Shown here in pieces: positions 8,176-10,313 of a stretch of 10,313 bases of DNA. Under the pieces are notes generated by a model, which had not been told where the DNA came from, ran no database searches, and saw only the letters and a list, made by a program, of their open reading frames with translations. The DNA lies in contig JBJXHB010000059.1 of NCBI GenBank assembly GCA_046160725.1, positions 1 to 10,313 on the forward strand. The letters are read 5' to 3'. Positions within the stretch are counted from its first letter, which is position 1, and the number at the start of each line of letters is the position of its first letter. Origin of the DNA: JBJXHB01 sp046160725 (GTDB lineage Bacteria > Pseudomonadota > Gammaproteobacteria > Burkholderiales > Burkholderiaceae_C). A program made the position numbers and the translations under genes.

Positions 8176-9150
8176 ATGTCAGAACCCCTGCTCAAGGTCG
8201 ACAACCTCTTCAAGCACTTCCCCGTTCGCGGCGGCATCCTGCAACGCGAGGTCGGCCGGGTGCATGCGGTCGACGGTGTGAGCTTCGACATCAAGGCCGG
8301 CGAGACGCTGGGCGTGGTCGGCGAGAGCGGCTGCGGCAAGAGCACCACCGGCCGCTGCATCCTGCGCCTGATCGAACCCACCTCCGGCGAGGTGTGGTTC
8401 GAGGGCAAGAGCGTCACGCGTGCCAGCAAGGACGAACTGCGCGCCCTGGCGCGGGACATGCAGATCATCTTTCAGGATCCGTATGCCAGCCTGAACCCGC
8501 GCATGACGGTGGGCGCCATCATCGGCGAGGCGCTCACCATCCACAAGCTGGCGCCGACGCAGGCGGCCTACGACGAGCGCATCGTCCAGCTTCTGGAGAC
8601 CGTGGGGTTGTCGGCCGACCACATGCGGCGCTATCCGCACGAGTTCAGCGGTGGCCAGCGCCAGCGCATCGGCATCGCCCGTGCCCTGGCGGTCAGCCCC
8701 AAGCTGGTGGTGTGCGACGAGGCGGTCAGCGCGCTGGACGTGTCCATCCAGGCCCAGGTGATCAACCTGCTGGAGGATCTGCAGAGCCAGTTCAACCTGA
8801 CCTACATCTTCATCGCCCACGATCTGTCGGTGGTGGAGCACATCAGCGACCGTGTCGCCGTGATGTACCTCGGTCGCATTGTCGAGATCGCACCAGCCCA
8901 CGCGCTCTATTCGAGTCCGCGCCACCCGTATACCGAGGCGCTGCTGTCGGCGGTGCCGATACCTGACCCGCAAGTCAAGCGCAGCCGTGTGCGCCTGCAG
9001 GGTGACGTGCCCAGCCCTCTGCACCCGCCGCCGGGCTGCCACTTCCACACCCGCTGCCCCATCGCACAGAAGGGCCTGTGCGACCAGCAGCGGCCGGAGC
9101 TCAAGGACGTCGGTCCCGACCACCGCGTCGCCTGCCACCTGCGCAGCTGA
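8176..9150 (+). CDS. ABC transporter ATP-binding protein, DppF type
   Basis: The second ATPase of the importer, 324 residues, cytoplasmic, forming a heterodimer with the DppD-type protein. Walker A is GESGCGKST (49-57), Q-loop Gln100 lies in IIFQDPYASLNPRM, the signature is FSGGQRQRIGIARAL (from 157), Walker B is VVCDEA with Asp181 and Glu182, and the switch is AHD with His215. DPYASLNPRM and the VSALDVSIQAQV D-loop region are typical of DppF/OppF. The C-terminal extension has cysteines 288, 294, 302 and 320, again the possible iron-sulfur pattern. ATG lies 17 bases after the previous stop; no strong ribosome binding site is visible, so translation may depend on the upstream gene. It is the last gene of the importer unit. 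Confidence 0.95.
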   Translation: MSEPLLKVDNLFKHFPVRGGILQREVGRVHAVDGVSFDIKAGETLGVVGESGCGKSTTGRCILRLIEPTSGEVWFEGKSVTRASKDELRALARDMQIIFQDPYASLNPRMTVGAIIGEALTIHKLAPTQAAYDERIVQLLETVGLSADHMRRYPHEFSGGQRQRIGIARALAVSPKLVVCDEAVSALDVSIQAQVINLLEDLQSQFNLTYIFIAHDLSVVEHISDRVAVMYLGRIVEIAPAHALYSSPRHPYTEALLSAVPIPDPQVKRSRVRLQGDVPSPLHPPPGCHFHTRCPIAQKGLCDQQRPELKDVGPDHRVACHLRS

Positions 9151-9156
9151 CCATCG

Positions 9157-9172
9157 CGGGCCGAAAGGCCTG
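9157..9172 (+). terminator. Small GAAA-capped hairpin after the importer operon
   Basis: CGGGCC-GAAA-GGCCTG forms six base pairs including one G-U pair, closed by a GNRA tetraloop, seven bases after the last importer gene. No T-run follows, so it is at best a message-end stabiliser or weak terminator. The rest of the 9151-9300 gap shows no gene and no clear promoter. Confidence 0.35.
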
Positions 9173-9300
9173 GCCTCGCAAGTCCATCTGGAGCGTTCGG
9201 CCAGCAGGCCCGGTACGCGCCGGTCCGCCCTCATTGGCACCCACCTGCCAGCCAAATGGCCCTTGAGCCCGCGGCCCACCCCGGGTACACCTCCATCCCC

Positions 9301-10044
9301 ATGGAAGGAACCCTATTCACTGACCATCGCCCGCTCCACGGCGGCCTGCGCGCCACAGTTGCGAGCGCGCACACCATCGCCGTCCTGGCCGATGACCTCT
9401 CAGCCGGCTTGGCCTGGGCCCGTGGTCTGCCCGCCGAAGGGCTGAGGCCACGCGTCCAGCCCGCTCGCCAGACGCTGACCGAGCCGGCTGAATGCGACGC
9501 CCTGGTGCTGCACATCAGCGGCCCGGTGGCGGAGCGCCTGACCCTGATCCACGAGTTGACGCGCCGCCATCCCGCCATGCCCTTGCTGGTGGTGGCCAGC
9601 CGGTGGCGCGACCTGGACCGTGTCCTGGCGTTGGAAATGGGTGCCGACGACACCCTGGACGACGGCATCGCCCCACCGCTGCTGGCCGCACGCCTGCGGG
9701 CCCTTTGGCGCCGCGCCCAGCCGGCCCAGGAGGCCGAGCCAACGGCGCTGCGCTTCGGCATGCTGGCGTTGGACCTGATGCGGCGCCGCGTCCATCTCGG
9801 TGACCGGGAGGTGGCGTTGACCGAGGGCGAGTTCGAGGTGCTGTGGCTGCTGGCGCGCCAGGCCGGCCATGTCGTCACCCGCGAGGAGATGCTGCGCCGC
9901 CTGCGCGGCCTGCCGGCCGGCGATGGCGACCGCTCGATCGATACCCGGGTCTATCGCCTGCGCGCCAAGCTGGGAGACGGCCGCCAGACCGGCCTGCGCA
10001 CCGTGCGCAACCGGGGCTATCTGCTCTCGCCGGTCGGCTGGTAG
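9301..10044 (+). CDS. OmpR/PhoB-family response regulator with degenerate receiver domain
   Basis: A DNA-binding regulator of about 247 residues. The N-terminal part (about 23-138) follows the receiver-domain plan: HTIAVLADD keeps the acidic pair (Asp31, Asp32), but the phospho-acceptor position in DALVLHISGP is His71 instead of Asp, the usual TA becomes AS, and the conserved Lys after GADDTL is Asp121. It therefore probably does not respond to phosphorylation in the usual way. The C-terminal part (about 146-244) is an intact OmpR-type winged helix, with LTEGEFEVLWLLARQAG, TREEMLRRLRG and the recognition helix DRSIDTRVYRLRAKL, closest in style to RstA-like proteins. The start is uncertain: ATG 9256 adds fifteen residues; neither has a ribosome binding site. 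No sensor kinase is in the window. Its end overlaps the convergent neighbour by 28 bases. Confidence 0.85.
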   Translation: MEGTLFTDHRPLHGGLRATVASAHTIAVLADDLSAGLAWARGLPAEGLRPRVQPARQTLTEPAECDALVLHISGPVAERLTLIHELTRRHPAMPLLVVASRWRDLDRVLALEMGADDTLDDGIAPPLLAARLRALWRRAQPAQEAEPTALRFGMLALDLMRRRVHLGDREVALTEGEFEVLWLLARQAGHVVTREEMLRRLRGLPAGDGDRSIDTRVYRLRAKLGDGRQTGLRTVRNRGYLLSPVGW

Positions 10045-10313
10045 TTGCTGACCCGCATCGCACGCAGCACGCCACCGATTTCTGCCAATGCACGGGTGAT
10101 GGCCGCCTCGCCGAACGAGGCCTGTCCCAGCACCAAACCATTGCGCCCGGCCGGGCGCAGGCACATCGACGACAAGGACATGGTCAGCACGCCGCGTAGG
10201 CGCGTTGCCCGCACAACCGCCGTGTCCGGCAGGTCCGCGGGCAGGTGCAGGCAGGCATGCGTGCCGCTGTCCAGCGACCCCAGGGACGCCCACGGCGGCA
10301 CGTAGCGCTGCAC
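10017..10313 (-). CDS. C-terminal fragment resembling a MocR/PdxR-type regulator (aminotransferase-like domain)
   Basis: An open frame enters from the right edge and ends at TAG (10019-10017); 98 codons are visible with no certain start. The residues SGTHACLHLPADLPDTAVV, then GVLTMSLSSMCL, then GLVLGQASFGEAAITRALAEIGGVL follow the order seen at the end of fold-type I aminotransferase domains of GntR-family MocR/PdxR regulators (Gly-Leu-His-hydrophobic strand, 'RGV.v.PLS.y', 'GLvLGya.l.e..I..gv..L'). Such proteins bind pyridoxal phosphate and control vitamin B6, GABA or taurine genes. The N-terminal winged helix and the PLP-binding Lys would lie outside the window, so a plain aminotransferase remains possible. 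The last thirteen residues or so read across the 3' end of the response regulator gene. Confidence 0.65.
   Translation of the reverse strand: MQRYVPPWASLGSLDSGTHACLHLPADLPDTAVVRATRLRGVLTMSLSSMCLRPAGRNGLVLGQASFGEAAITRALAEIGGVLRAMRVSNYQPTGESR

Noticed and set aside
9235..9250. TGGCAC...TGCC resembling a sigma-54 promoter before the response regulator
   Set aside because: The GG and GC elements are one base closer than the strict sigma-54 spacing and the -12 element lacks TTGC.

Overview
The window is GC-rich chromosomal DNA (G+C roughly two thirds by eye, with strong G/C preference at third codon positions). Protein features and gene style suggest a betaproteobacterium, probably of the order Burkholderiales; this is inferred from family resemblance, not a database match. 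No tRNA, rRNA, insertion sequence, CRISPR array or phage gene was recognised. Eleven genes are called, two of them cut by the window edges.

Left block (1-1150, plus strand): the 3' end of mutS (mismatch repair), coupled by an ATGA overlap to a proteasome-like protease of the Anbu family. Converging on it, 21 bases away, is a minus-strand pair (3201 down to 1172): an N-formylglutamate amidohydrolase family enzyme, again joined by an ATGA overlap to an MFS transporter.

Centre (3351-9150, plus strand): a complete five-gene ABC importer of the dipeptide/oligopeptide (Dpp/Opp) type. It consists of a substrate-binding protein with a twin-arginine-type signal, two permeases and two ATPases. It is divergent from the amidohydrolase; the 149-base gap between them must hold the control sites for both units and carries a small cluster of inverted and direct repeats. 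A GC-rich hairpin follows the binding-protein gene, and the next gene starts with TTG and no clear ribosome binding site, which fits the usual excess of binding protein over membrane components. An importer, an amidohydrolase and a second transporter around one control region suggest uptake and deacylation of peptides or N-acyl amino acids, but the substrate cannot be read from sequence.

Right block (9151-10313): an OmpR/PhoB-type response regulator whose receiver domain has lost the usual phospho-acceptor Asp and conserved Lys, with no kinase gene in view. Its 3' end overlaps tail-to-tail with the end of a minus-strand gene that resembles the aminotransferase-like C-terminus of a MocR/PdxR-type regulator.

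Most genes are ordinary housekeeping or transport types. The best leads are the Anbu protease beside mutS without its usual partners, the degenerate receiver domain, the shared control region at 3202-3350, and the Asp-to-Ala change after the switch histidine in the first ATPase. I did not find a clear new multi-gene system.
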